Shown: piece after piece, positions 42,482-50,488 of the stretch | Layout: every line of letters starts with the position of its first letter | How positions within the stretch are numbered: the stretch's first letter is position 1 | Assembly: GCF_013359905.1 (NCBI RefSeq) | Contig: NZ_JABMCC010000105.1 | Location: 186,001 to 250,000, forward strand | Direction of reading: 5' to 3' | From: Paenibacillus taichungensis | GTDB lineage: Bacteria; Bacillota; Bacilli; Paenibacillales; Paenibacillaceae | DNA: 64,000 nucleotides | Translations under genes and position numbers: made by a program | The notes under the pieces: generated by a model | What the model was told of the DNA's origin: nothing | What the model saw: only the letters and a program-made list of their open reading frames with translations | The model's database searches: none

Positions 42482-43538
42482 TAGTAACCGTCACCCCAGT
42501 CTTCAGTGCTTCAGCTGAATATTCATGAATATACGCCGTGAGTTCTCTTAATTTATCCAAAGATGCTTCAGGAAATAGTCCGTGGCCCAGATTGAAAATA
42601 TACCCCGGCTCCTTGATACCTTCGTCAATAATCAATTTGGCATGCTGCTTGATCAGATCCATCGGTGCTGTCAGCACATAAGGGTCCAAGTTGCCTTGTA
42701 CAGCAAATTTTCCGCCCAGTCGTTTACGCCCTTCGGAGATTGATACTCTCCAATCCAGCCCAATCACATCAGCTTGCAGATCGTGCAATGTTGGCAGCAA
42801 TTCACCAGAAGCCACACCCGGGAAATAAATTTTCGGTACATTCAAATCCGATAATTCGGTAAAGATACGAGTAATCGTCGGCAACACATACGTTCTAAAG
42901 TCGTTTGGCGAAAGCGCGCCAACCCAGCTGTCGAACAGTTGGAATGCCTTACCGCCGTTCGCAATGTGTGCACGGACATATGTAATCACCATATCGCCCA
43001 GTTTTTGCATTAATTTATGCCACACTTCAGGTTCACTGTACATCATCGTTTTGGTCCGTATGTACCCTTTGGAAGGTCGGCCTTCAATCAAATAACTGGC
43101 AATGGTAAAAGGTGCACCGGCAAACGTAATCAGAGGTACATCCAGTTCCTTGTCCAGAATTCGAATCGTCTCCAGAATATGAGACAGATCTCCTTCAACA
43201 TCAATGGGACGCAAACGATCCACATCTGCCGCCGTGCGGATTGGATTGTCTATGACAGGTCCAATATTTTTAACAATATCAAAATCTATACCGAGGGAAG
43301 CAACCGGATTCATAATATCGGAATACAAAATAGCCGCATCCACACCAAGTTTACGTACCGGCATGAGTGTAACTTCAGCTGCTAGCTCAGGTTGACGGCA
43401 AATTTCGAGCAAAGAATACTTTTCCTTAATCTTGCGATATTCGGGATCATAACGCCCAGCCTGACGCATGTACCACACGGGAACACGGTCCACCTGCTGT
43501 TTGAAGCTGGCCTGAATCAGACGATCATTATAGCTCAT
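42474..43538 (-). CDS. hemE: Uroporphyrinogen decarboxylase
   Basis: About 354 residues. Hallmarks VPVWYMRQAGRYDPEYR, DAAILYSDIMNP, FAGAPFTIASYLIEG and the C-terminal FNLGHGLFPEA. It removes four carboxyls from uroporphyrinogen III to give coproporphyrinogen III. ATG 43538 has GGAGG 8 bases upstream; the in-frame start at 43553 overlaps that site. First gene of the heme operon. Earlier heme genes are not in the window. Confidence 0.96.
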   Translation of the reverse strand: MSYNDRLIQASFKQQVDRVPVWYMRQAGRYDPEYRKIKEKYSLLEICRQPELAAEVTLMPVRKLGVDAAILYSDIMNPVASLGIDFDIVKNIGPVIDNPIRTAADVDRLRPIDVEGDLSHILETIRILDKELDVPLITFAGAPFTIASYLIEGRPSKGYIRTKTMMYSEPEVWHKLMQKLGDMVITYVRAHIANGGKAFQLFDSWVGALSPNDFRTYVLPTITRIFTELSDLNVPKIYFPGVASGELLPTLHDLQADVIGLDWRVSISEGRKRLGGKFAVQGNLDPYVLTAPMDLIKQHAKLIIDEGIKEPGYIFNLGHGLFPEASLDKLRELTAYIHEYSAEALKTGVTVTND

Positions 43539-43674
43539 GTAAGAAGCCTCCAATAGTTTTTGGACTCATAAATAACATTATGCCCTTTTTAAAGAGCGGT
43601 AACAACCACGTGTCGATCTGTTCCGATGACAATACTATGACATTCCTTACATCCCCTCATCCATATGCAAATTA

Positions 43675-43683
43675 TGTTATAAT
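43675..43683 (+). promoter_or_regulatory. Extended -10 promoter of the MFS exporter gene
   Basis: TGTTATAAT (43675-43683) with no good -35; leader about 53 bases. Confidence 0.45.
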
Positions 43684-43742
43684 GAAAGAATCGTGTTTTT
43701 TTGAAACGTTGCAGAAACGATCGGAAAGGAAGTGAAAGCACT

Positions 43743-44954
43743 TTGAAAACGTGGAAAGTAAACCTCATTGTGCTTTGGTTTGGACAATTTCTGGTCAACT
43801 CGGGAATGACCATGATTACCCCGTTTTTGTCCCTTTATCTCGCCAGGGATCTTGGCGTGGTTGGTGAGCATGAAATTGGCATATGGGCGGGATTTATATT
43901 TGCTGCCAACTTCCTCACCTCATTTTTGTTCCAGCCCTTGTGGGGCAAATTGTCTGACAAGTACGGACGGAAAATTATGTTGCTGCGTTCCGGATTCGGG
44001 ATGGCGATTGTTATTGCCTTGATGGGTTTTGCACAGAACCCATGGCAGCTCCTTTTATTACGACTGCTCAACGGTACGATCTCCGGCTTCAACCCGGCAG
44101 CAGTTGCATTGATCTCGGGTACAACGCCGAAAGATCGCATGGGTTTTGCCATGGGCATCAGCCAATCCGGCCAAGTGGCCGGTACGATTCTGGGTCCGCT
44201 GATCGGCGGTTTGCTTGCTGATGCAGTGGGCTTCCGCCCTATCTTCTATATTACTGGCGGACTGATCTTTGCGGCTTCAATGCTCGCCATGTTCCTGGTC
44301 AGAGAGAAGTTTGACCGCAAGGAAGCGGCCAAACTGCCGGAACAATCCGTATTGTCCGGTCTGAAGGAACTGAACAAGTCTCCCCAGTTACCCGCGCTAT
44401 TTGCTGTAACATTCCTATTGCAATTTGCCATGATCAGCCCGATGTCACTCTTGCCGCTATATGTACAGAAGTTACACGGTTCGGATGTCAACGTCGCCTT
44501 CTGGGCAGGGCTTGTCGGCGCAGTCACGGGACTATCCAACATGGCCATGTCCCCAATTCTCGGGAAGCTCAGTGACAGGGTAGGTTCACACAAGGTACTT
44601 ACATTCTCTCTTATAGGAACAGGGCTCATGCTTATACCGCAAGCTTTCGTGCAGACGGTATGGCAGCTCATCATCGTCCGTTTCATGATGGGTGTGTTCA
44701 TGGGTGGCCTGCTTCCGAGTGTCAACGCGCTCATTCGCTCCTATACGCCAGACAGCATGATTAGCCGCGCGTTCAGCTTTAATACGAGCACACTGGCGCT
44801 CGGTAACATGCTTGGAGCCGTAATCGGCGGCTTTATGGCCGGGTTCATCGGCATCGAAGGACTGTTCATCGTCTCTGGTGGGCTGCTGCTGCTCAACATG
44901 GTATGGGTAAGATTCAAGCTGTACAAAAAGCCCCCTCTGATCAGAGAATCGTGA
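43743..44954 (+). CDS. MFS multidrug exporter (DHA1, MdtG/TetA-like)
   Basis: About 403 residues with twelve helices. Motif A in GKLSDKYGRKIML between helices 2 and 3 and its half copy GKLSDRVGSHK, motif C-like GQVAGTILGPLIGGLLAD in helix 5. These mark a drug:H+ antiporter. Start is TTG 43743, eight bases from AAAGGAAGTG; an ATG at 43701 is in frame without a suitable site. Single gene between divergent hem genes and a P450. Confidence 0.9.
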   Translation: MKTWKVNLIVLWFGQFLVNSGMTMITPFLSLYLARDLGVVGEHEIGIWAGFIFAANFLTSFLFQPLWGKLSDKYGRKIMLLRSGFGMAIVIALMGFAQNPWQLLLLRLLNGTISGFNPAAVALISGTTPKDRMGFAMGISQSGQVAGTILGPLIGGLLADAVGFRPIFYITGGLIFAASMLAMFLVREKFDRKEAAKLPEQSVLSGLKELNKSPQLPALFAVTFLLQFAMISPMSLLPLYVQKLHGSDVNVAFWAGLVGAVTGLSNMAMSPILGKLSDRVGSHKVLTFSLIGTGLMLIPQAFVQTVWQLIIVRFMMGVFMGGLLPSVNALIRSYTPDSMISRAFSFNTSTLALGNMLGAVIGGFMAGFIGIEGLFIVSGGLLLLNMVWVRFKLYKKPPLIRES

Positions 44955-44984
44955 CGCTTGGATTCAAATGATATTTTGTTCTTA

Positions 44985-45030
44985 AGAAAAAGCCGCTTTC
45001 AGCGCCTTATCAGGCATGAAAGCGGCTTTT
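44985..45030. terminator. Bidirectional terminator (MFS / P450)
   Basis: Stem GCCGCTTTC / GAAAGCGGC (44992-45000 with 45018-45026), AAAAA and TTTT flanks. Confidence 0.88.
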
Positions 45031-45071
45031 CACATTCATTTGCTCAAACCTCAACATGGATCCATTGTGTG

Positions 45072-46286
45072 TCAGATGGCTTTTGAATTGATTGAGCTTG
45101 TGAATTGAATCGGATATTCTTTAACGCCAAATACAAAAGCACTTTGAATCGGCTGCAAAACCGTTTCCGGCACAAGCTGAATGTCTTCCATTTGGCGAAG
45201 CATCGTCTGAAGTACAACCCTCGCCTCAAGTCGTGCAAGCGGCGCACCGAGACAGAAGTGAATACCAAATCCAAAACCCATATGTCTGTTCGGCTTGCGG
45301 TCAGGCACGAATTTCTCTGCCTGAGCGAATTGAGCGTTGTCCCGGTTTGCCGATCCTACCCAGGATATCACCTGTTCCCCCGCCTGAATCGTTTGTCCGT
45401 TCAATTCTACGTTTTCTTTGGCAATACGCCCAATAGCCACAATTGGCGGATAATATCGCAACGTTTCTTCTACCGCAGTCGGGATAAGTTCAGGATGTTC
45501 TCGCAGCTGCTGCTGAAGCTCAGGCTGCTCTGACAGAATACGAACGGCATTGGTAATTAGATTGGTTGTAGTTTCATTACCGGCAGCAAGTAACAAGATG
45601 CAAAATCCGACCACTTCCTCTGCTGTTAGCTTCTCCCCTTCAATCTCCGCCGCAAGCAGTAAAGAGATCAGATCCTCCTCTGGTCTCTGACGTCTTTCTT
45701 CGATAATGGTCGTGAAGTAGCTCGCCAGTTCCTGCTGGTTCCGTTTCTTTTCTTCCATCAATTCCTGGAAAGCTTCATCACTGTCATCCCGCGCACCCTT
45801 CACAAGTGCATCAGACCAGTCTTTAAACTTTTGGCGATCTGAAGCAGGGACGCCAATCAATTCGGCAATCACGATAACCGGAAGTGGAGTAGCAAGATCA
45901 TCGATAAGACGCATATGGCCTTCTGAAAAGTGCGGAGTCAATAATTCATCAGCGATTTCCTGAATACGCGGAGCTAATGCTTCGATCGCTCTAGGTGTGA
46001 ACGCCTGATTAACCAGATCCCGCAGTTGTTTGTGCTTCGGCGGATCTGTAGTAAGCATGCTGGCGTTGGCACGATCACGTTCAGAAGAGAACAGTTTAGG
46101 GTTTTTCAACACATATTGCACATCTTCATATCGGAAAACATCCCAGCATTCTCGATGGTTGTCATAGCGGACTGGAGTATTTTCACGAAGTTCAGCGTAC
46201 ACCTGGAAGGGAAGTAATTGGTGCTCCACCACCTCCAGCTCCCGGATCGGAATGTAATTGGCATACTTTCTGGGTGCTCGGTTCAT
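45072..46286 (-). CDS. Cytochrome P450 (bacterial class, CYP107-like)
   Basis: About 404 residues. I-helix oxygen site LLLAAGNETTTN, K-helix EETLRYYPP (ExxR), and heme loop FGFGIHFCLGAPLARLEA with the cysteine ligand. Soluble, so it needs separate redox partners, none of which is nearby. Substrate unknown; relatives hydroxylate macrolides, fatty acids or terpenoids. ATG 46286 has GGAGGAG upstream. A minus-strand promoter lies at 46341-46369. Confidence 0.94.
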   Translation of the reverse strand: MNRAPRKYANYIPIRELEVVEHQLLPFQVYAELRENTPVRYDNHRECWDVFRYEDVQYVLKNPKLFSSERDRANASMLTTDPPKHKQLRDLVNQAFTPRAIEALAPRIQEIADELLTPHFSEGHMRLIDDLATPLPVIVIAELIGVPASDRQKFKDWSDALVKGARDDSDEAFQELMEEKKRNQQELASYFTTIIEERRQRPEEDLISLLLAAEIEGEKLTAEEVVGFCILLLAAGNETTTNLITNAVRILSEQPELQQQLREHPELIPTAVEETLRYYPPIVAIGRIAKENVELNGQTIQAGEQVISWVGSANRDNAQFAQAEKFVPDRKPNRHMGFGFGIHFCLGAPLARLEARVVLQTMLRQMEDIQLVPETVLQPIQSAFVFGVKEYPIQFTSSINSKAI

Positions 46287-46340
46287 CGTTTCTCCTCCAA
46301 TCAATGATATATATTTATTTACATATTGAAATCACCATAT

Positions 46341-46369
46341 ATTATAGACTCAACACTGCGGGCATACAA
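46341..46369 (-). promoter_or_regulatory. P450 promoter
   Basis: Minus strand: -35 TTGTAT (46364-46369), 17-base spacer, -10 TATAAT (46341-46346). Confidence 0.6.
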
Positions 46370-46540
46370 ATATTTGGCAATAATTGAGCCTCTTTTCCTA
46401 GACCGTATTACAAAAATCGTCAAGACTTGCTAACTTACACCCCTATTATTCGTTTTGGATAAGATCACTTCTGCTATGGACGATCCTGCAACACTTTCCC
46501 CAAATTCCCCTTCTACATCTACCAGGCCCAAAGACTCATG

Positions 46541-46557
46541 TGTAATAAAATATGACA
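46541..46557 (+). promoter_or_regulatory. GlnR/TnrA box upstream of the asparaginase gene
   Basis: TGTAATAAAATATGACA fits TGTNA-N7-TNACA exactly, about 237 bases before the start codon. B. subtilis ansZ, which also encodes an exported asparaginase, is activated by TnrA, usually from about -50; that would put the RNA start near 46600. Confidence 0.7.
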
Positions 46558-46793
46558 CAAAAATCATTTATCATGATTTCATATTCCTCTTTCCCTTTTT
46601 TCATCTTCTTACATTTATCCATAAAACCTTATAAACACAATATATACTCTACATTTCTATCAATGTAACCGATTACTCTAGCTTTTTCTTTAATTGTCAT
46701 ATTATTTAACATGAAATACAATCAATTTGAATTCATATACATATCATCATCAACAAACATCACACGAAACTAACCTGAAGGAGAGTGCTATTC

Positions 46794-48005
46794 ATGAAAA
46801 AAACTTCAAATCTTCGTCCTTGGGCTGTATGGAGCACAGCCGCTTTGACAGCTCTGACCATTTCCCTGTCCCCCATCGGGACCTATGCGGCTCACGCGGC
46901 TACGGTAGAAGTGAGCGGTACAACTAGTGCGGTTCAGACTGCATCATCCACGCCGGCTCGCAATACGGCCATCCCTGCTCTATCAGATTCGTCCAAACAA
47001 TCCGCACTGCCTAATGTTCTGGTCATTGGAACGGGTGGTACGATTGCTGGTCAATCCGAGGATGCAACCAGCTTCCAGAACTATAAAGCTGGTACACTCC
47101 CGATTGGAGAAATGGTCGATGCCTTACCGGACAAACAGAAGATTGCAGATGTTAGCACACTCCAATTTGGAAATTCAGGTTCAGGTTCTTATACCATGGC
47201 TGATCTCTATGACTTATCTCAGACGGTAGATAAGGCTCTGGCTCAGTATGACAGCGTTGTAGTTACCACTGGTACAGATACCATGGAGGAAATCGCCTAC
47301 TTCCTTGACATGACCGTACAAAGTGACAAACCCGTCGTCATTACAGGGTCCATGCGCCCTTGGACAGTTATCGGCTCGGATGCACAAGCCAATCTATACA
47401 ACGCCATCAAGCTCGCAGGCAGCGGGCGCACCACTTCATTTGGAACCGTGCTGATGTTGAACGATACCATTCAATTGGCACGCGGCGTGACCAAAACGAA
47501 TGATTATCGAACAGACACGTTCGAAACCCCGATGCTTGGTGCAGTAGGTTATATTGATGAAGAAAACATTCGAATTTACCGTGCTCCTGCACGCGCCTTG
47601 AAGCCTGAAGGTACATTGAAACCGGCATTCGACCTGAGCAAAATCACGAAGGCAGATCTCGCCAAGGTGGAAATTGCGATTTCCTATCAGGAAGCTGGCG
47701 GCGAGGCTATTGAAGGATTTGTGAAAGGCGGCGCCAAGGGAATCGTAACGTCCGGCACAGGAGCAGGCGGTATCTCCAGAGCGATGGGACAAGCACGTAC
47801 CCAAGCGGTGGAGGATGGCGTAATTTTCGTAACGACCACTCGGACAGGTTCAGGCAGTGTATATGGCGGAGGGAAAGGCGTTATCGCCGGTGACAACCTC
47901 AGTCCTCAGCAAGCACGTATTTTGTTGATGCTCGGACTGTCGTTCAGCGATGATTTTGACACGATCAAAAAATGGTTCGAGACTTACGGAACGCCGGAAG
48001 TTTAA
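46794..48005 (+). CDS. Secreted type II L-asparaginase (AnsZ-like)
   Basis: About 403 residues. Signal peptide to about residue 37 (cleavage after a run ending AAHAA), a Ser/Thr/Ala-rich spacer, then the asparaginase fold: VLVIGTGGTIAGQSE with the first catalytic Thr, VVTTGTDTMEEIAYFLD with the second Thr-Asp pair, VVITGSMRP. It hydrolyses asparagine outside the cell to aspartate and ammonia. ATG 46794 has AAGGAGAG upstream. With the GlnR/TnrA box at 46541 it looks nitrogen-controlled and would feed ammonium to the Amt system. Confidence 0.93.
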   Translation: MKKTSNLRPWAVWSTAALTALTISLSPIGTYAAHAATVEVSGTTSAVQTASSTPARNTAIPALSDSSKQSALPNVLVIGTGGTIAGQSEDATSFQNYKAGTLPIGEMVDALPDKQKIADVSTLQFGNSGSGSYTMADLYDLSQTVDKALAQYDSVVVTTGTDTMEEIAYFLDMTVQSDKPVVITGSMRPWTVIGSDAQANLYNAIKLAGSGRTTSFGTVLMLNDTIQLARGVTKTNDYRTDTFETPMLGAVGYIDEENIRIYRAPARALKPEGTLKPAFDLSKITKADLAKVEIAISYQEAGGEAIEGFVKGGAKGIVTSGTGAGGISRAMGQARTQAVEDGVIFVTTTRTGSGSVYGGGKGVIAGDNLSPQQARILLMLGLSFSDDFDTIKKWFETYGTPEV

Positions 48006-48039
48006 TAAGGCTCTCATCACTTTATATCTTTAAAGAAAA

Positions 48040-48090
48040 CAAGAGACGATCCACTCCCTGTCTCAGGGTTGTGATCGTCTCTTGTATTTT
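48040..48090 (+). terminator. Asparaginase terminator
   Basis: Stem GAGACGATC / GATCGTCTC with an inner CCCTG/CAGGG stem, followed by TTGTATTTTG. Confidence 0.85.
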
Positions 48091-48249
48091 GTGTAATTGC
48101 CCCTCCATCTCCTGCATTTAAGATTTAGGTGCAACACGGATTTCGTTTCATCTATATACTGAGTTATTTATTTCATTGGATGATCGCAAAACAGAAATAA
48201 CCGCTTGAATGTAGATCCATCCGAAGTTTTCTCCTGTAAGCTGATATGC

Positions 48250-48882
48250 TTACTTCACCCAGGCCAGAGCCAGACCATCATAATCCGGAAGCATCGTCGT
48301 TACGAGCCGCGGGTCACTGGCCATCTGTTCGTTGAAGCGCCGAACCGCGAGGACAGCCGGACCCTGCTTGTCTGGATTCAGCGTACGGCCGCGCAGGAAA
48401 CAGTTATCTCCCACAATGACCGCCCCAGGCCGCGCGAGCTTAATGGCGTAATCGAGGTATACGGGATAATTCTCCTTGTCTGCATCAATGAAGAAAAAAT
48501 CGAAGGTACGTCCTTCCTGCGCCAACTGCTCTAAACTGTCGGCTGCGGGGCCAATTCGATATTCGACTTTATCCCCAAAACCTCCTTCCTCCAGATGACC
48601 ACGTGCCATCGCTGCGTATTCCTCTTTCAGTTCCAGCGAAGTCAGGGTTCCCCCGTCACTTAAACCACGAGCAAGACAGATACCGCTGTATCCGCCCAGT
48701 ACACCGATTTCGAGTACAGCCTCCGCTTTCGATGTCTTCGCGAGAAAAGTGAGCAAACGGCCATAGGCTGCTGCCACCGAAACTTCCGGCATGCCGTTCG
48801 ATCGGATGGCTTCTTTTACCTTTAACAAGAGATCATCCTCTTGAAATAATTGATTTACATATTCATCAGGGGTCAGATTCAC
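48250..48882 (-). CDS. SAM-dependent O-methyltransferase (caffeoyl-CoA OMT family)
   Basis: About 210 residues. SAM site VLEIGVLGGYSGICLARGL, acidic loop LTSLELKEE, metal/substrate region FFFIDADKENYPVYLDYAIKL and GAVIVGDNCFLRG. Members methylate catechol-type hydroxyls with a divalent metal, and some Bacillus members act on tRNA wobble hydroxyuridine (TrmR). Start is GTG 48882, nine bases from AAGGAGG. Single gene. Confidence 0.9.
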   Translation of the reverse strand: MNLTPDEYVNQLFQEDDLLLKVKEAIRSNGMPEVSVAAAYGRLLTFLAKTSKAEAVLEIGVLGGYSGICLARGLSDGGTLTSLELKEEYAAMARGHLEEGGFGDKVEYRIGPAADSLEQLAQEGRTFDFFFIDADKENYPVYLDYAIKLARPGAVIVGDNCFLRGRTLNPDKQGPAVLAVRRFNEQMASDPRLVTTMLPDYDGLALAWVK

Positions 48883-49069
48883 CGCTAAAATCCTCCTTGG
48901 ACACTTGGACTGCTTTCCATATGGATGCCAATGTTCTATAATAAATGTTTGTTGTCAAACACAGGCGGTTGAACTGCTGCATCGACTCGAAAGATAAATG
49001 CATTAGCTCACCGCATTTCTCATTGTAAGTTTTTTCACGGAAAGCGGCAAGGCCGCACCGTCACTATAC

Positions 49070-49099
49070 AGCTGAGAGAAGGATATTCCTTCTCCAGCT
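49070..49099 (+). promoter_or_regulatory. Leader hairpin before the THUMP methyltransferase gene
   Basis: AGCTG-A-GAGAAGGA-TAT-TCCTTCTC-CAGCT, thirteen base pairs with one bulge and no U run, ends 5 bases before the GGAG ribosome site of the next gene. A stabiliser or translation control element rather than a terminator. Confidence 0.5.
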
Positions 49100-49114
49100 T
49101 GAAATGGAGTTGAA

Positions 49115-50275
49115 ATGAATCACATGGCTCAATTGCAATTGATTGCGACCTCGGCGATGGGACTCGAGGCTGTTGTCGCCCGGGAACTGAAGCAGCTGGG
49201 GTATGAGGATGTTACGATCGACAACGGCCGGGTTTTCTTCACTGGAGATTATATTGATATTTGCCGGTGTAATCTATGGCTGAGAAGTTCTGATCGGGTG
49301 TTGATCAAAATGGGTGAATTCCCGGCGACAACTTTCGATGAATTATTTGAAGGTACCAAAGCATTACCTTGGGAGGAATGGATTCCAGCCGATGGCGAAT
49401 TTCCGGTAGAAGGTCGCTCCCACAAGTCTCAGCTAAGCAGCGTGCCTGCATCACAAGGGATCGTGAAGAAAGCAATCGTAGAGAAACTGAAGCTGACTTA
49501 TGACACTGAGTGGTTCCCAGAGGATGGGTCTCGTTATGTGATTGAGGTCATTCTGCTGAACGATCGCGCTCTGCTTACTTTAGATACGACGGGACCAGGT
49601 CTGCATAAACGGGGTTATCGTAAACTCGTAACCGAAGCACCACTCAAAGAAACGCTTGCTGCGGCACTTATTCAGCTCAGTCGCTGGAATGTATCCCGCC
49701 CCTTCTATGATCCATGTTGTGGATCAGGCACCATGCTGATTGAAGCCGCCATGATCGGCTGGAACATTGCACCAGGACTGCGTCGTACGTTTAACTCCGA
49801 GGACTGGGCTGTCATTCCTGAAGAATTGTGGGAACAGGCGCGCGAAGAAGCATTTGACGCGGTTCGCGACGATATTCCATTGCAAATTTCGGGCAGCGAC
49901 ATCGATCCGGAAGCCATTGAAGTTGCACAGGCAGCAATCAAGAGTGCCGGCTTCGCCAAAGAGATTGAAGTCAGCGCCCTGCCCGCTCATCGTGCAAGAC
50001 CACAGGGCGAATATGGTGTCATTATTACCAACCCCCCATATGGTGAACGTTTGAGTGAAGAGAAAGAAGTGCAGAAGCTGCTGCGTTCTTTAGGGCGCAG
50101 TTACCTCGATTTGCCTACATGGTCCTTTTTTGCCATCACGTCGACCAAATCTTTCGAGGAAGACTTTGGCCACAAGGCAGACAAACGTCGTAAGTTGTTC
50201 AATGGACGTATTGAAACCCAATATTATCAGTATTTGGGGCCACTGCCTCCACGCAATAAAACACCACAACAATAA
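49115..50275 (+). CDS. THUMP-domain class I RNA methyltransferase (RlmL/YpsC-like)
   Basis: About 386 residues. N-terminal ferredoxin-like and THUMP domains (to about 160) bind RNA; the Rossmann methyltransferase has FYDPCCGSGTMLIEAA and the catalytic NPPY of N2-guanine methyltransferases (ITNPPYGERLSEE). It should methylate 23S rRNA guanosine, as the N-terminal half of E. coli RlmL does. ATG 49115 has GGAG 5 bases upstream. In Bacillus rnpB lies upstream of this gene; it is not here. Confidence 0.92.
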   Translation: MNHMAQLQLIATSAMGLEAVVARELKQLGYEDVTIDNGRVFFTGDYIDICRCNLWLRSSDRVLIKMGEFPATTFDELFEGTKALPWEEWIPADGEFPVEGRSHKSQLSSVPASQGIVKKAIVEKLKLTYDTEWFPEDGSRYVIEVILLNDRALLTLDTTGPGLHKRGYRKLVTEAPLKETLAAALIQLSRWNVSRPFYDPCCGSGTMLIEAAMIGWNIAPGLRRTFNSEDWAVIPEELWEQAREEAFDAVRDDIPLQISGSDIDPEAIEVAQAAIKSAGFAKEIEVSALPAHRARPQGEYGVIITNPPYGERLSEEKEVQKLLRSLGRSYLDLPTWSFFAITSTKSFEEDFGHKADKRRKLFNGRIETQYYQYLGPLPPRNKTPQQ

Positions 50276-50292
50276 TAATATCAGAATGATCA

Positions 50293-50327
50293 GCGCTCCT
50301 GCCTTCCACGGCTGGGGCGTTTTTTTG
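50293..50327 (+). terminator. Terminator after the RNA methyltransferase gene
   Basis: CGC-TCC-TGCC pairs with GGC-TGG-GGCG around a short loop, followed by TTTTTTT. Confidence 0.75.
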
Positions 50328-50488
50328 TATGTATTGCCGGTGACCTATGATTGATCTTGGTGATATTGTTTCCGCATGAAGTTTTTCTCCCTTGGGCATA
50401 GTTGAAAAGCCATGACACCACGCTATAATGGATAAAGTCCTATTTTACATTCCGTTAACAAATCCATTCATCAGGGGGGGAGACATAT

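Larger units (their letters stand above)
46287..46793. other. AT-rich divergent regulatory region (P450 / asparaginase)
   Basis: About 500 bases with no gene. It carries the P450 promoter at 46341-46369 and a perfect GlnR/TnrA box at 46541-46557. The stretch 46560-46790 is strongly AT-rich and probably holds the asparaginase promoter, without a textbook -35. Confidence 0.55.

Noticed and set aside
44246..44734. Minus-strand frame of 162 codons opposite the MFS exporter
   Set aside because: A shadow of the transporter frame, with no supporting signals.
48883..49114. RNase P RNA upstream of the RlmL-like gene, as in Bacillus
   Set aside because: The gap is only about 230 bases and holds none of the conserved RNase P core sequences.
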